A program made the position numbers and the translations under genes. DNA of 64,000 bases from JBKHAJ01 sp964641125. GTDB lineage: Bacteria; Spirochaetota; Spirochaetia; SPDA01; CAZSGZ01. The stretch is from the NCBI GenBank assembly GCA_964641125.1, contig CAZXMO010000004.1:1-64000 (forward strand), given 5' to 3'. Within the stretch, counting starts at the first letter, position 1; each line of letters opens with the position of its first letter. The notes under the pieces were generated by a model, which saw nothing but the letters and a program-made list of their open reading frames with translations, ran no database searches and had not been told where the DNA came from. Of the stretch, positions 32,964 through 41,432 are shown in pieces.

Positions 32964-33704
32964 GTGACGGAAGAAAGACTGAGCGTACTATCCCTCTCGG
33001 CACTCCACGAGATAGCCGATAACGAGGGAATCAAGAATGCCCCCGACCTGAGCAGGGAAGAGCTGATCGAGCAGCTTCTCGAGGCCATCGAAGAGGACAG
33101 GGAAGAGCGGGAATGTTTCAATAACTTCGCCATGAGGATCGAGGAAAAGAAATACGAGATCCTCCTGGACGAGGAGTTCGAATCCCAGAAGGGGATCGTC
33201 TTCGAGATTCCCGAAAGATACAACGAAACCAAAATATCCCTCCTCCTCCGCGATCCTTTCTGGGCCTTCGCCTATTGGGATATAATGGACCAGGAGCTCG
33301 GCGAGAAAGGGGAGAGAGGGCATATCGAAGGCCTCCTCCTTCGGGTGTGTCAAATCGAGACTGATAAATCGGGAAAGGAAGTGGTCATCGACAGCTTCGA
33401 TATTCCGGTCAAGGTTCAGGACAACAAGTGGTATATCAACCTTCCCGAGAGCGGCAAGAACTACTTTATCAAGCTCGTCGTCCGGCTCGGCGGAGGCGAA
33501 AAGGTCTTGTGTACGAGCAATACGGTAACAAGTCCCGCAAAAACGGTGGCCGCGACCATCGCCGGAGAAAACATAACCGACTTTTCCGATCCCATGCTCG
33601 CCTTCGCCGGGCTGTTCAATCTTTCCGATTCGTCCCTCGACGGATCGATTCCGCACCGGATTATTCAATTCATCGAGGCGAATAATTTCAACTTCAAGCA
33701 ATAA
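32964..33704 (+). CDS. DUF4912 protein with N-terminal Rho/SAP-like helix pair
   Basis: A 246-residue soluble protein. Residues 1-45 (LSALHEIADNEGIKNAPDLS, REELIEQLLEAIEED) look like the SAP-like Rho N-terminal helical domain. The centre carries the DUF4912 hallmark LLLRDPFWAFAYWDI, then an immunoglobulin-like strand pattern with WYINLPESGKNYFIKL. GTG 32964 follows GGAGG; the nearby ATG leads straight to a stop. It lies 13 bases before the GH57 gene in the same operon, which suggests a role in glycogen or envelope glucan metabolism. The biochemical function is not known. Confidence 0.82.
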   Translation: MTEERLSVLSLSALHEIADNEGIKNAPDLSREELIEQLLEAIEEDREERECFNNFAMRIEEKKYEILLDEEFESQKGIVFEIPERYNETKISLLLRDPFWAFAYWDIMDQELGEKGERGHIEGLLLRVCQIETDKSGKEVVIDSFDIPVKVQDNKWYINLPESGKNYFIKLVVRLGGGEKVLCTSNTVTSPAKTVAATIAGENITDFSDPMLAFAGLFNLSDSSLDGSIPHRIIQFIEANNFNFKQ

Positions 33705-33717
33705 ATAGGATACGTAT

Positions 33718-35331
33718 ATGGATAAGGGATATTTAATGCTCGTGCTGCACGCCCACCTTCCCTTCGTGAGGCACCCGGAGTACGAGCGGTTCTTAGAGGA
33801 GGATTGGCTCTTCGAGGCGATCTCGGAGACTTATCTCCCCCTCCTTCGGGTATTCAACGGGCTTTCCGACCGGGGTTTTCCTTTTCGCCTGACCGTCTCG
33901 ATTTCCCCGACCCTGGCTTCGATGCTTACCGACCCCCTCCTGCAGGAGAGGTACGTCAAGCACCTGGAACGAATGCTCGATCTCGCAAACAAGGAGTGTA
34001 AGCGGACCGAAGATAAAGGGGAGTTCAACGTTTTAGCTAAGATGTACAAGGACCTCTTCGAGAAGAGTTACATCGATTTTACCAGTCTCTACCGGCGGAA
34101 CATCCTCAAGGGGTTCAAGAACCTCCAGAAAAAGGGGCATATCGAGATCATCACGACTACCGCGTCTCACGGATATCTGCCCCTGTATGCCGAATATCCG
34201 GAGAACATCCAGATGCAGATTCAGACCGCGGTCATGTCTCACGGGCGGATCTTCTGCTGTGAACCCCGCGGAATGTGGCTTCCCGAATGCGGATACTTTC
34301 CCGGCCTCGACCGGTATCTCAGGCTCAATAACTTGAAGTACTTCTTTTCCGCGGCCCACGGGGTCCTCTTGGCAAATGAAAAGCCCCGGTACGGGGTCTA
34401 CGCTCCGCTTGAGACCGAGAACGGGGTCGTTGTCTTCGGCCGAGACCTTGCCTCGTCCCACGCAGTGTGGTCTTCCGAGGAGGGGTATCCCGGTGATTTC
34501 TCATACAGGGATTTCTATAGGGACATCGGATTCGACCTTCCTCTAACATATCTAGACCCCTACATCCATGAGAACGGGATCCGGGTTCATACCGGCTTCA
34601 AGTACTACAAAATAACCGGAAAGACCGATAATAAGCTTCCCTATTCCATCGAAGAGGCGGCGAGCAAGATAGAAGAGCATGCCGAGAACTTTCTCTATAA
34701 TAGAATGAAGCAGATAAAGAAGCTGAACGGACTCATGGACCGGCCGCCGGTGGTGGTCAGTCCTTTCGACGCGGAGCTCTTCGGACATTGGTGGTTCGAG
34801 GGCCCCTCGTGGCTCGAGCATCTGATTCGCAAGATCTACCAGGACGGTTCGGGCATCGAGATGGTTACCCCTACGGACTATCTTGCGAGACACCCGGACA
34901 ATCAGGTCGCTACCCCGAGCTTTTCGTCATGGGGTACCAAGGGATATTCGGAGGTTTGGCTCAACGGTACAAACGACTGGATATACCGGCATATCCATAA
35001 GGCCATAGAGCGGATGCAGGAGCTGGCCGGAAGGTTCCCCGACGAGAAGGGACTAAAAGAACGGGTCCTCAATCAGGCTGCCCGGGAGGTCCTTCTGTCT
35101 CAAGCTTCGGACTGGCCGTTTATCATGAAGGCCGGGACTACCGTACCCTACGCGGTCAAAAGAGTGCGGGAGCACATTTCCAACTTCACGAAGATCTACG
35201 AGAACCTCTGCAAGAACACGGTCAACACCGAATGGTTGACCCGGCTGGAGCGGAAAAACAACGTCTTCCCCGATATCGACTATCGCACCTTCGCCCGGGA
35301 GAAGTCGCCTCAGTCGAGCTCCATATACTGA
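33718..35331 (+). CDS. GH57 1,4-alpha-glucan branching enzyme
   Basis: A 537-residue GH57 protein. It begins KGYLMLVLHAHLPFVRHPEY (the family motif with His-x-His-x-Pro), the nucleophile is Glu190 in MWLPECGY, and the acid/base is Asp351 in SPFDAELFGHWWFEGP. Length and the C-terminal helical domain (QAAREVLLSQASDWPFIMKA) fit branching enzymes of the DUF1957 type rather than amylases. It moves alpha-1,4 chains to alpha-1,6 branch points in glycogen. It is coupled to the DUF4912 gene. Its 3' end overlaps a convergent small gene by 22 bases. Confidence 0.9.
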   Translation: MDKGYLMLVLHAHLPFVRHPEYERFLEEDWLFEAISETYLPLLRVFNGLSDRGFPFRLTVSISPTLASMLTDPLLQERYVKHLERMLDLANKECKRTEDKGEFNVLAKMYKDLFEKSYIDFTSLYRRNILKGFKNLQKKGHIEIITTTASHGYLPLYAEYPENIQMQIQTAVMSHGRIFCCEPRGMWLPECGYFPGLDRYLRLNNLKYFFSAAHGVLLANEKPRYGVYAPLETENGVVVFGRDLASSHAVWSSEEGYPGDFSYRDFYRDIGFDLPLTYLDPYIHENGIRVHTGFKYYKITGKTDNKLPYSIEEAASKIEEHAENFLYNRMKQIKKLNGLMDRPPVVVSPFDAELFGHWWFEGPSWLEHLIRKIYQDGSGIEMVTPTDYLARHPDNQVATPSFSSWGTKGYSEVWLNGTNDWIYRHIHKAIERMQELAGRFPDEKGLKERVLNQAAREVLLSQASDWPFIMKAGTTVPYAVKRVREHISNFTKIYENLCKNTVNTEWLTRLERKNNVFPDIDYRTFAREKSPQSSSIY

Positions 35332-35558
35332 GTAAGCTCGTCACGACGGAGCAGGGCGAGGTGGTAATAGGTTGATGCCTCGCGCCTGTTCTCTTCCTTG
35401 GTAATCTTATATACCTCATAGGCGATCATCCTGTCGGTGGGAAGCGGCAGTGGGAGAGGAAATCCGTTTATATCGACTAAATGATTGATTCCCAAGGTAT
35501 GGGGAATCTCTTGAATATCTCCCTCGGGATAGACTATGTACCTGACGGGGAGGATCAT
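35310..35558 (-). CDS. Small conserved-looking protein of unknown function
   Basis: An 82-residue soluble protein, starting MILPVRYIVYPEGDIQEIPH and ending with a charged helix (EASTYYHLALLRRDELTQYM). I do not recognise the family. Support comes from its coupling: its ATG overlaps the stop of the DUF1820 gene (ATGA). Its 3' end overlaps the 3' end of the branching-enzyme gene on the other strand. Confidence 0.65.
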   Translation of the reverse strand: MILPVRYIVYPEGDIQEIPHTLGINHLVDINGFPLPLPLPTDRMIAYEVYKITKEENRREASTYYHLALLRRDELTQYMELD

Positions 35559-35863
35559 CCGGGTCCGCTGTTTTCGTTCTTTTCGCTCGAATCCACCACG
35601 GAGAAGGGGCGAACCTTGTTCAGGCTTTCCTCGTCCTTGAACTCCTCGATGAGGATAACCGACTGAAAAGGGAGCATAATATGCTCGCTGCTCCCGAACC
35701 GGGTTCTTACCTCGTCTTCGGTAGGGTCGATAATGAGCTTCGTCTCCTTGGGAAAAACAAACTCTTTGATCGAGACGAAATAGGGATGGGTCATATCGAG
35801 CTGCCGCGCTTTCAAGGCGACCTCTTTATCTTTCCATGTGAAATGGACTTTATATATAGGCAT
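35555..35863 (-). CDS. DUF1820 family protein
   Basis: A 102-residue protein with the DUF1820 pattern: MPIYKVHFTWKDKEVALKAR, then FVSIKEFVFPKETKLIIDPT, EDEVRTRFGSSEHIMLPFQS and VILIEEF. It is a small beta-rich soluble protein of unknown role. GGGGGAA before the ATG is a fair ribosome site. The -10-like TATACT lies on the minus strand at 35898-35903. It is first of a two-gene unit with the 82-residue protein. Confidence 0.8.
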   Translation of the reverse strand: MPIYKVHFTWKDKEVALKARQLDMTHPYFVSIKEFVFPKETKLIIDPTEDEVRTRFGSSEHIMLPFQSVILIEEFKDEESLNKVRPFSVVDSSEKNENSGPG

Positions 35864-36034
35864 AGTTCCCCCTTAAGGACGTACCCTCACTCCGAATAGT
35901 ATAAAAACACGCCGAAAAAGAAAAGACTACTAAACAACCGTAGAGTAATCGCTAAATTTTGTTCATTTTTTTACCAATTAAATAGATTTCAATGTTGCGC
36001 ATTCAGCCCTGAGGAGGTACTGTATAAGCAGAAG

Positions 36035-36069
36035 TGGGAAAAAGTGGGAAATTATAGCTAGAAGTGGGA
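36035..36069 (+). promoter_or_regulatory. MraZ boxes: three TGGGA direct repeats
   Basis: TGGGA occurs at 36035-36039, 36045-36049 and 36065-36069, each inside a longer repeat AAGTGGGA. The spacing is 10 and 20 bases, one and two helical turns. This matches the known MraZ operator of TGGGN repeats with five-base spacers in front of the dcw cluster. The sites lie directly upstream of mraZ, so the operon is probably controlled by its own first product. Confidence 0.88.
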
Positions 36070-36076
36070 TAAAGAG

Positions 36077-36517
36077 GTGGTAACTGGTGAATCGAGGAAC
36101 AACCTCGATGAAAAAGGAAGATTACTCATTCCCTCTCGTCTTAGGGCCGAGATCGGGAGTAATATGCTGGTGGTTACCAAGGGGATTGATGCCTGCCTGT
36201 GGCTGTTTACCCAGGAGGAATGGCGGCGAATATCCGGTGACCTCATGGAGTCCACCTCCCTCTTCGATCCGAAGGCCCGGCTTATACGGAGGCACATAAT
36301 TGCGCCGGCCGTGGAAATCGAAATCGATAAGGCCGGCAGAATAAACATCCCCCCCGCCCTGCGGGACGCGGCGGGGCTCGAGAAGGGGTGTGTAATTCTC
36401 GGGATCGAGACTTATATAGAAATCTGGGCTGCGGAGGAATATAGGAAATATCAGGAGGAGTCGGAAACCGACTTCAAGGAAGCAGCCAAAGAATTGAGCA
36501 AGATTCTGTCGATTTAG
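36077..36517 (+). CDS. mraZ: Transcriptional regulator MraZ
   Basis: A 146-residue protein with two SpoVT/AbrB-like domains. The first reads NLDEKGRLLIPSRLRAEIGS, the second IEIDKAGRINIPPALRDAAG; both carry the D-x-(K/A)-G-R-(L/I)-x-I-P signature. The start is GTG 36077, which gives the family's M-x-x-G-E beginning; the ribosome site AAAGAG is weak, and no ATG fits. MraZ forms a ring and controls the division and cell-wall operon. The three TGGGA boxes stand just upstream. Confidence 0.92.
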   Translation: MVTGESRNNLDEKGRLLIPSRLRAEIGSNMLVVTKGIDACLWLFTQEEWRRISGDLMESTSLFDPKARLIRRHIIAPAVEIEIDKAGRINIPPALRDAAGLEKGCVILGIETYIEIWAAEEYRKYQEESETDFKEAAKELSKILSI

Positions 36518-36562
36518 ACGGATTAAAGGATAGCAAAACTGTGGTTTTCTGGGAGGGGAACT

Positions 36563-37522
36563 ATTACGGCGTTACATGTTGTACATACATCGGTCATGTC
36601 CGACGAGGTGTGGAAATACCTCGAACCCCGGGCGGAGCAGCATCTGATTGTAGACGCCACCCTGGGCGAGGGGGGCCATTCCGAGATGTTCTTGGAAAAG
36701 GCCCCCTGGGTCCGGGTCCTCGGTGTCGACGCGGATCCTCGTATTATGAAGGTCGCTCGGAAGAGACTCGAAGATTACACGGATAGGATCTCTTTTTATG
36801 GGATGTGGTTCAACCGGTTCTTTAAGGATTATCCTTCCGAGGAAGAAAGACCCGACATAATACTCTTCGACCTCGGCATATCCTCTTTTCACTACGAGAG
36901 GGGAGAGCGGGGATTCTCCTTTTCCCGGGACGAAGAGCTCGACATGCGCCTCGATCCGGACCTCGAGACCGATGCCGCGGACATCGTCAACGAGTATCCC
37001 GAAAAGGAACTCGCCGACATTATCTTCGAGTACGGAGAAGAAAGGTATTCGAAGAGGATAGCCTCCGCCATCGTACGGGAGCGGGGTAAGGAGAGGATAG
37101 AGACTTCGGGGCGGCTTAAGGAGATCATCTCCGACGCCGTTCCCGCCGAGTACCGGCGCAAGCGTATCCACCCGGCCACGAGGAGCTTCCAGGCCTTGAG
37201 GATCGCCGTGAATGGGGAGCTTCCGCGGCTCGAATCGGCCTTGAACGACGCCTTCGAAGTCTTGAAGCCGGGGGGGCGGATGGGAGTAATCAGCTTCCAT
37301 TCCCTGGAAGACCGAATCGTCAAGAACTTTTTCCGGAATAAAGCAAAGGCGTGTACCTGTCCGCCCGAGTGGCCGGAGTGCAGATGCGGAGGGAGGCCCG
37401 AAGGTGAGATTCTTACCCGAAAACCGGTAACCCCGGCTGAAGCGGAAATAGAATCCAACCCCCGTTCCCGAAGCGCGAAGCTTCGGGTTTTCGAAAAGGC
37501 GAAGGAGGAGCACGGTGAGTAA
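36563..37522 (+). CDS. rsmH: 16S rRNA m4C1402 methyltransferase, probable ATT start
   Basis: An RsmH/MraW protein of 319 residues. SAM-binding motif VDATLGEGGHSEMFL, then GVDADPRIM, ILFDLGISSFH, and the C-terminal HPATRSFQALRIAVN and VISFHSLEDRIVKNFF are diagnostic. It methylates N4 of C1402 in 16S rRNA. The first ATG (36596) would leave out HVVHTSVMSDEVWKYL, which matches the family's conserved H-x-P-V-L/M-x-x-E-V segment. In that frame GGGAGGGG lies four bases before ATT 36563, and no ATG, GTG or TTG fits, so initiation at ATT is proposed. If so, translation may be weak or regulated. The gene overlaps ftsL by eight bases. Confidence 0.9.
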   Translation: MTALHVVHTSVMSDEVWKYLEPRAEQHLIVDATLGEGGHSEMFLEKAPWVRVLGVDADPRIMKVARKRLEDYTDRISFYGMWFNRFFKDYPSEEERPDIILFDLGISSFHYERGERGFSFSRDEELDMRLDPDLETDAADIVNEYPEKELADIIFEYGEERYSKRIASAIVRERGKERIETSGRLKEIISDAVPAEYRRKRIHPATRSFQALRIAVNGELPRLESALNDAFEVLKPGGRMGVISFHSLEDRIVKNFFRNKAKACTCPPEWPECRCGGRPEGEILTRKPVTPAEAEIESNPRSRSAKLRVFEKAKEEHGE

Positions 37523-37799
37523 GAGGGCGCTTATTCTCATATTCCTGACTCTTCCGGTGTTCCTCTTTGTGAATGTGTGGCAGGTCTACCGTTATAAAAA
37601 TTTGGAAAATACCATCGAGCAGCTCGAAGAAGAGCAGCAGGAGTGGGTGGAAAAGAACAAGCGTCTCATAGCCGGAATCGCGGTGTTGAGCTCTCCCGAA
37701 AGGCTTGCCAAGCTTGCCGAGAACGATTTGGAGCTCGAGAAGCTCACCCCGGGGAGACTTATAAGAATACTCCTCGATTCGAGGAAGAGGGAACCATGA
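37515..37799 (+). CDS. ftsL: FtsL/FtsB-like cell-division protein
   Basis: A 94-residue bitopic membrane protein. One membrane helix (ALILIFLTLPVFLFVNVWQV) is followed by a short coiled coil (NLENTIEQLEEEQQEWVEKN) and a small C-terminal domain with LSSPERLAKLAENDLELEKL, the pattern of septum-formation initiators. The start is GTG 37515. Its place between rsmH and murF is the ftsL position. It would link FtsQ and FtsW in the divisome. Confidence 0.82.
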   Translation: MSKRALILIFLTLPVFLFVNVWQVYRYKNLENTIEQLEEEQQEWVEKNKRLIAGIAVLSSPERLAKLAENDLELEKLTPGRLIRILLDSRKREP

Positions 37800-39211
37800 G
37801 GATCGAGACGATCCTGGACATAACCGGCGGTTCGCTGCTGTCCGGTGCCTCACCTGCCGCCGCGCGGCGGGAAGTGACGGGGAAAATTACCGGGGTCGGT
37901 ATCGACTCCCGGACCTTGAGGCGGGGCGAGCTCTTCGTGCCTCTTCCCGGAACCAGGACCGACGGACACCGCTTCATAGCCGATGCGATAGGCCGGGGGG
38001 CCGGAGCTGTATTCGCCGCCGAAGAGCGGGTGGACGAAGCGGCGGCGCAGGCCGCTCGGGAAGATTTCAAGGCCCCGGTAATCGTCGTCGGTGATCCCCT
38101 AACGGCCCTTCAGGGGATCGCCAAGCACCGGATGGAGAGGTTGTCACGGCTCACGAGAATCGCGGTGACCGGAAGCAGCGGAAAGACCACAACGAAGGAG
38201 CTCTTAGGCGGTGCCCTTTCCCGGTATTGCCGGACCTACGTGAGTGGAGGAAATTTTAATTCTGAAATCGGAGTCTGTCTCGAGGCCTTCCGGGTGCCCC
38301 TGGAAGCGGAGTGCGCGGTATTCGAACTAGGAATCAACCGGAAGGGGGAGATGGATGTTCTCGCCGATATCGTGAAGCCCGATTACGCCCTCATAACCAA
38401 TATCGGCAGGGCCCATATCGGTCTTCTCGGCTCGAAGTACGCCATCGCCGCCGAGAAGAAGCGGATATTTTCCCGGTTCGACGGCGGCCAAACGGGATTT
38501 ATCCCCGAAGATACCGAGTACCGGGCTTTTCTCTTCGACGGCGTTCCCGGGCGCATCAGGACGGTGGGGCCTAAGAGCTTCCCCGGTTTTCGCCGGAGTG
38601 TACCCCGCGGGCTGCGGGGTTCGGTTGTCGAGACGGAATACGGCAGTGTGGAGCTTCCCCTCCCGGGGGAGCACAACGTAAGAAATTTCTTGGCCGCCGC
38701 GGCGGTTGTTCTGGAGCTGGGGGTGCCCTTTGTCGACATACGAGCGGCGGCCGAAGCGGCGGTGTCCCTTTTCGGAAGGGGACACATCATCGAGGGGCCG
38801 ATTACGGTAATAAGCGACTGCTACAATGCCAATCCCGAGAGTATGCGGGAGATTTTAGGTTTCTTCGACGGGATTTCCGTCTCGGGACGGAAGCATCTCG
38901 TCCTCGGGGAAATGCGGGAGCTCGGGCCCTTCTGTGAAGAGGCCCATAGGGAGCTCGGAAGGCTCCTCGGCAAAACGACCGCCGATAGAATATTCCTGTT
39001 CGGCCCCGAAATGAGGGGCGCCTTCGAAGAGGCTTTGCATGTGCTCGAGGGACGGGTCTTCTGGTTCGCCGATTACTCGGCTCTCGAGGAGGGGGTCGCC
39101 GGAGCCGTAGGAGCGGGAGATTTGGTCTTGCTGAAGGGCTCCCGGGGTGTCGAGCTGGAGAGGCTCTTAGACATCCTCGAAATAAACGGACAAGGGACGC
39201 GACAATGCTGA
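37796..39211 (+). CDS. murF: UDP-N-acetylmuramoyl-tripeptide--D-alanyl-D-alanine ligase
   Basis: A 471-residue Mur ligase. The ATP loop is VTGSSGKTTTKELLGG, followed by YVSGGNFNSEIGVCLEAFRV, the Mg-binding FELGINRKGEM, NIGRAHIGLLGSKYAIAAEK with the carbamylated-lysine region, and the C-terminal VISDCYNANPESMREIL. It adds D-Ala-D-Ala to the peptidoglycan precursor. Its ATG overlaps the ftsL stop (ATGA); a longer frame upstream is just the ftsL coding region. Confidence 0.94.
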   Translation: MRIETILDITGGSLLSGASPAAARREVTGKITGVGIDSRTLRRGELFVPLPGTRTDGHRFIADAIGRGAGAVFAAEERVDEAAAQAAREDFKAPVIVVGDPLTALQGIAKHRMERLSRLTRIAVTGSSGKTTTKELLGGALSRYCRTYVSGGNFNSEIGVCLEAFRVPLEAECAVFELGINRKGEMDVLADIVKPDYALITNIGRAHIGLLGSKYAIAAEKKRIFSRFDGGQTGFIPEDTEYRAFLFDGVPGRIRTVGPKSFPGFRRSVPRGLRGSVVETEYGSVELPLPGEHNVRNFLAAAAVVLELGVPFVDIRAAAEAAVSLFGRGHIIEGPITVISDCYNANPESMREILGFFDGISVSGRKHLVLGEMRELGPFCEEAHRELGRLLGKTTADRIFLFGPEMRGAFEEALHVLEGRVFWFADYSALEEGVAGAVGAGDLVLLKGSRGVELERLLDILEINGQGTRQC

Positions 39212-40284
39212 AAGAGCTGCTATTTCCGTTAGTCAAGCACTACTCGTTTTTTAATATATTTCAATATATAACCTTTCGTTCCGCTTATGCCGCGGTCACC
39301 TCGCTGCTGATCGTTTTTCTCTTTATGCCGAGGCTCATTAATCTTCTCCAGAGACGCCGTGTGGGGCAGGAGATTCGAAACGACGGACCCGAGAGTCATC
39401 TGATCAAATCGGGGACCCCGACAATGGGGGGGATACTCGTCAACCTGGCGATCATATTTTCAGTGCTTCTGTGGCAGGACATTCGAAACCCCTATACTTG
39501 GATTGTTGTCCTTTCGGTCGTAGGTTTCGGCACTATCGGATTTATCGACGATTATCTGAAAGTCTTTAAGAAAAGTTCGGCCGGCTTGCAGGCACGGTTC
39601 AAATTTATCGCTCAGATCGTTCTTTCGGGGATTATCGTTACATTTCTGTATCTCAACGGAAATCCTCACACGAGCCTCTTGTACCTGCCGTTCCTCAAAT
39701 TCCCGATCCTCGATCTCTCTGCTTTCTATATCCCTTTCGGGGTCCTTATCCTGGTTGGTTTCTCCAACGCGGTGAACCTCACGGACGGGCTCGACGGTTT
39801 GGCGTCGGGGCTGTTGATCATGGTAGGGCTCGCCTTTGCCGTCTTGGCCTATCTGACCGGACGAGCGGACTTTTCCGAGTACCTGCAGATCCCCTATTTG
39901 AGCAATGCCGGTGAGCTGACCGTTCTCTGTTTCGGTCTAGTAGGGGCGTGCATCGGGTTTCTGTGGTTCAACTCCCATCCCGCGGAGATCATGCTCGGCG
40001 ATACCGGAAGCCTGAGCTTGGGCGGGATTATCGGGGTAATCGCTTTGATGATCAAGAAGGAGATTCTCCTGTTCATCGTCGGCGGGGTCTTCGTTCTGGA
40101 GGTCCTTTCGGTGATCATTCAGGTTCTCTCGTATAAGCTTCGGAAGAAGCGGGTTTTCAAGATGGCTCCGCTCCATCATCATTTCGAGCTGAAGGGCTGG
40201 GCGGAGAGTAAGGTGGTTATCAGGCTGTGGATTTTAGGCGGTCTGTTTACAATTTTAAGTCTGTCGACACTGAAGCTGCAATGA
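39205..40284 (+). CDS. mraY: Phospho-N-acetylmuramoyl-pentapeptide transferase
   Basis: A 359-residue membrane protein with about ten helices. The MraY signatures are HLIKSGTPTMGGILV, IGFIDDYLKVFKKSSAGL, NAVNLTDGLDGLASG and MAPLHHHFELKGW. It transfers phospho-MurNAc-pentapeptide to undecaprenyl phosphate, making lipid I. It overlaps murF by seven bases and ftsW by four. Confidence 0.96.
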   Translation: MLKELLFPLVKHYSFFNIFQYITFRSAYAAVTSLLIVFLFMPRLINLLQRRRVGQEIRNDGPESHLIKSGTPTMGGILVNLAIIFSVLLWQDIRNPYTWIVVLSVVGFGTIGFIDDYLKVFKKSSAGLQARFKFIAQIVLSGIIVTFLYLNGNPHTSLLYLPFLKFPILDLSAFYIPFGVLILVGFSNAVNLTDGLDGLASGLLIMVGLAFAVLAYLTGRADFSEYLQIPYLSNAGELTVLCFGLVGACIGFLWFNSHPAEIMLGDTGSLSLGGIIGVIALMIKKEILLFIVGGVFVLEVLSVIIQVLSYKLRKKRVFKMAPLHHHFELKGWAESKVVIRLWILGGLFTILSLSTLKLQ

Positions 40285-41432
40285 TTAGTAACGGATTTAC
40301 CGCGGAAAAACTTCGACGCGACTCGGGAGACGTGGTCTTTTTGGGACTCGTGCTGCTCCTTCTCGGGGTGGGTACCGCGGTGCTCTTTTCGTCTTCCTAC
40401 TATTACGGGGAGCTCAAGTTTGATGATCCGATCCACTTTATTCGGAGACAATCTCTTCTCGTGGCCCTTGGATTAGGTTTAAGCTTTCTGGTTTCCCGGA
40501 TCTCTTTGGAGACGGTAAAGAAGTTCGTCCCCTTCCTGGTATTCTTCTCGCTGGTGCTGACCCTGCTCACCTTCGTCCCCGGAATCGGTGACGAGGTGAT
40601 GGGGGCTCGGAGATGGATTTATCTCTTCGGATACTCCTTTCAGCCCTCGGAGATGGTCAAAGTAACCCTGGTGGTGTATTTGGCCTACATCTTCAGTAAG
40701 AAGGGAGACAATCTCGACGATATCGTCCGGTCCGTATTCCCGCCCCTCGTGATAAGCGGACTCTTTATCGTCCTTGTCTACATGCAGAATGATTTTTCGA
40801 CCGCCTTCTTTCTCTTCTTCATCTGTTTGGTGATGTTTTTCATAGCCCGGATCAAGCTGCTTTATTTTATGTTTCTAGCCTCCATCGGTATTCCCTTGGC
40901 GGCGATTCTTCTGTTTACCAAGGAGCACCGGGTAAGAAGAATCATGGCATTTTTGAACCCCGCGAGTGATCCGATAGGGGCGAGCTACCAGGTGAACGCG
41001 GCGAAGGACGCTCTGATGCGGGGCGGGTTGTGGGGGAAAGGTCTCGGGGAAGGTACAAAAAAACTGGGAGGCCTTCCCGAGGCCCACTCCGACTTTGTCT
41101 TCGCCGTCTTGGGCGAGGAGATGGGTTTCTTGGGGATCTTCTTCGTCGTTGCCGTTTTTATTACTTTTGCCGCCCGGGGATATCTCGTGGCGGTCAAGTC
41201 GAGGGACCGTTTCGGCTACTACCTCACCTTCGGTCTGATCTCATCTGTTCTGTATCAGGCACTCCTGAATCTTGCGGTCGTGTCCGGACTGCTCCCAGCC
41301 ACGGGAATTCCCCTTCCTTTTTTCTCCTCCGGGGGATCCTCGGTTATCATGACCCTCGTTATGTGCGGTCTCGTCTACAATGTGTCGAGGCGGACCGAGC
41401 GGGACGCGGAGGAGGTCGCCGTCTATGGCTGA
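40281..41432 (+). CDS. ftsW: Cell-division SEDS protein FtsW
   Basis: A 383-residue membrane protein with ten predicted helices. Typical SEDS segments are GARRWIYLFGYSFQPSEMVK, QNDFSTAFFLFFICLVMFF, and GGLWGKGLGEGTKKLGGLPE followed by AHSDFVFAVLGEEMGFLG. The end has ATGIPLPFFSSGGSSVI. It polymerises septal glycan together with a class B PBP that is not encoded here. ATG 40281 overlaps the mraY stop (ATGA). RodA is the paralogue; context favours FtsW. Confidence 0.94.
   Translation: MISNGFTAEKLRRDSGDVVFLGLVLLLLGVGTAVLFSSSYYYGELKFDDPIHFIRRQSLLVALGLGLSFLVSRISLETVKKFVPFLVFFSLVLTLLTFVPGIGDEVMGARRWIYLFGYSFQPSEMVKVTLVVYLAYIFSKKGDNLDDIVRSVFPPLVISGLFIVLVYMQNDFSTAFFLFFICLVMFFIARIKLLYFMFLASIGIPLAAILLFTKEHRVRRIMAFLNPASDPIGASYQVNAAKDALMRGGLWGKGLGEGTKKLGGLPEAHSDFVFAVLGEEMGFLGIFFVVAVFITFAARGYLVAVKSRDRFGYYLTFGLISSVLYQALLNLAVVSGLLPATGIPLPFFSSGGSSVIMTLVMCGLVYNVSRRTERDAEEVAVYG

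Noticed and set aside
36541..36786. GTG-initiated frame overlapping the start of rsmH
   Set aside because: The ribosome site lies inside it, not before it, and its product has no family match, whereas the neighbouring frame encodes rsmH.
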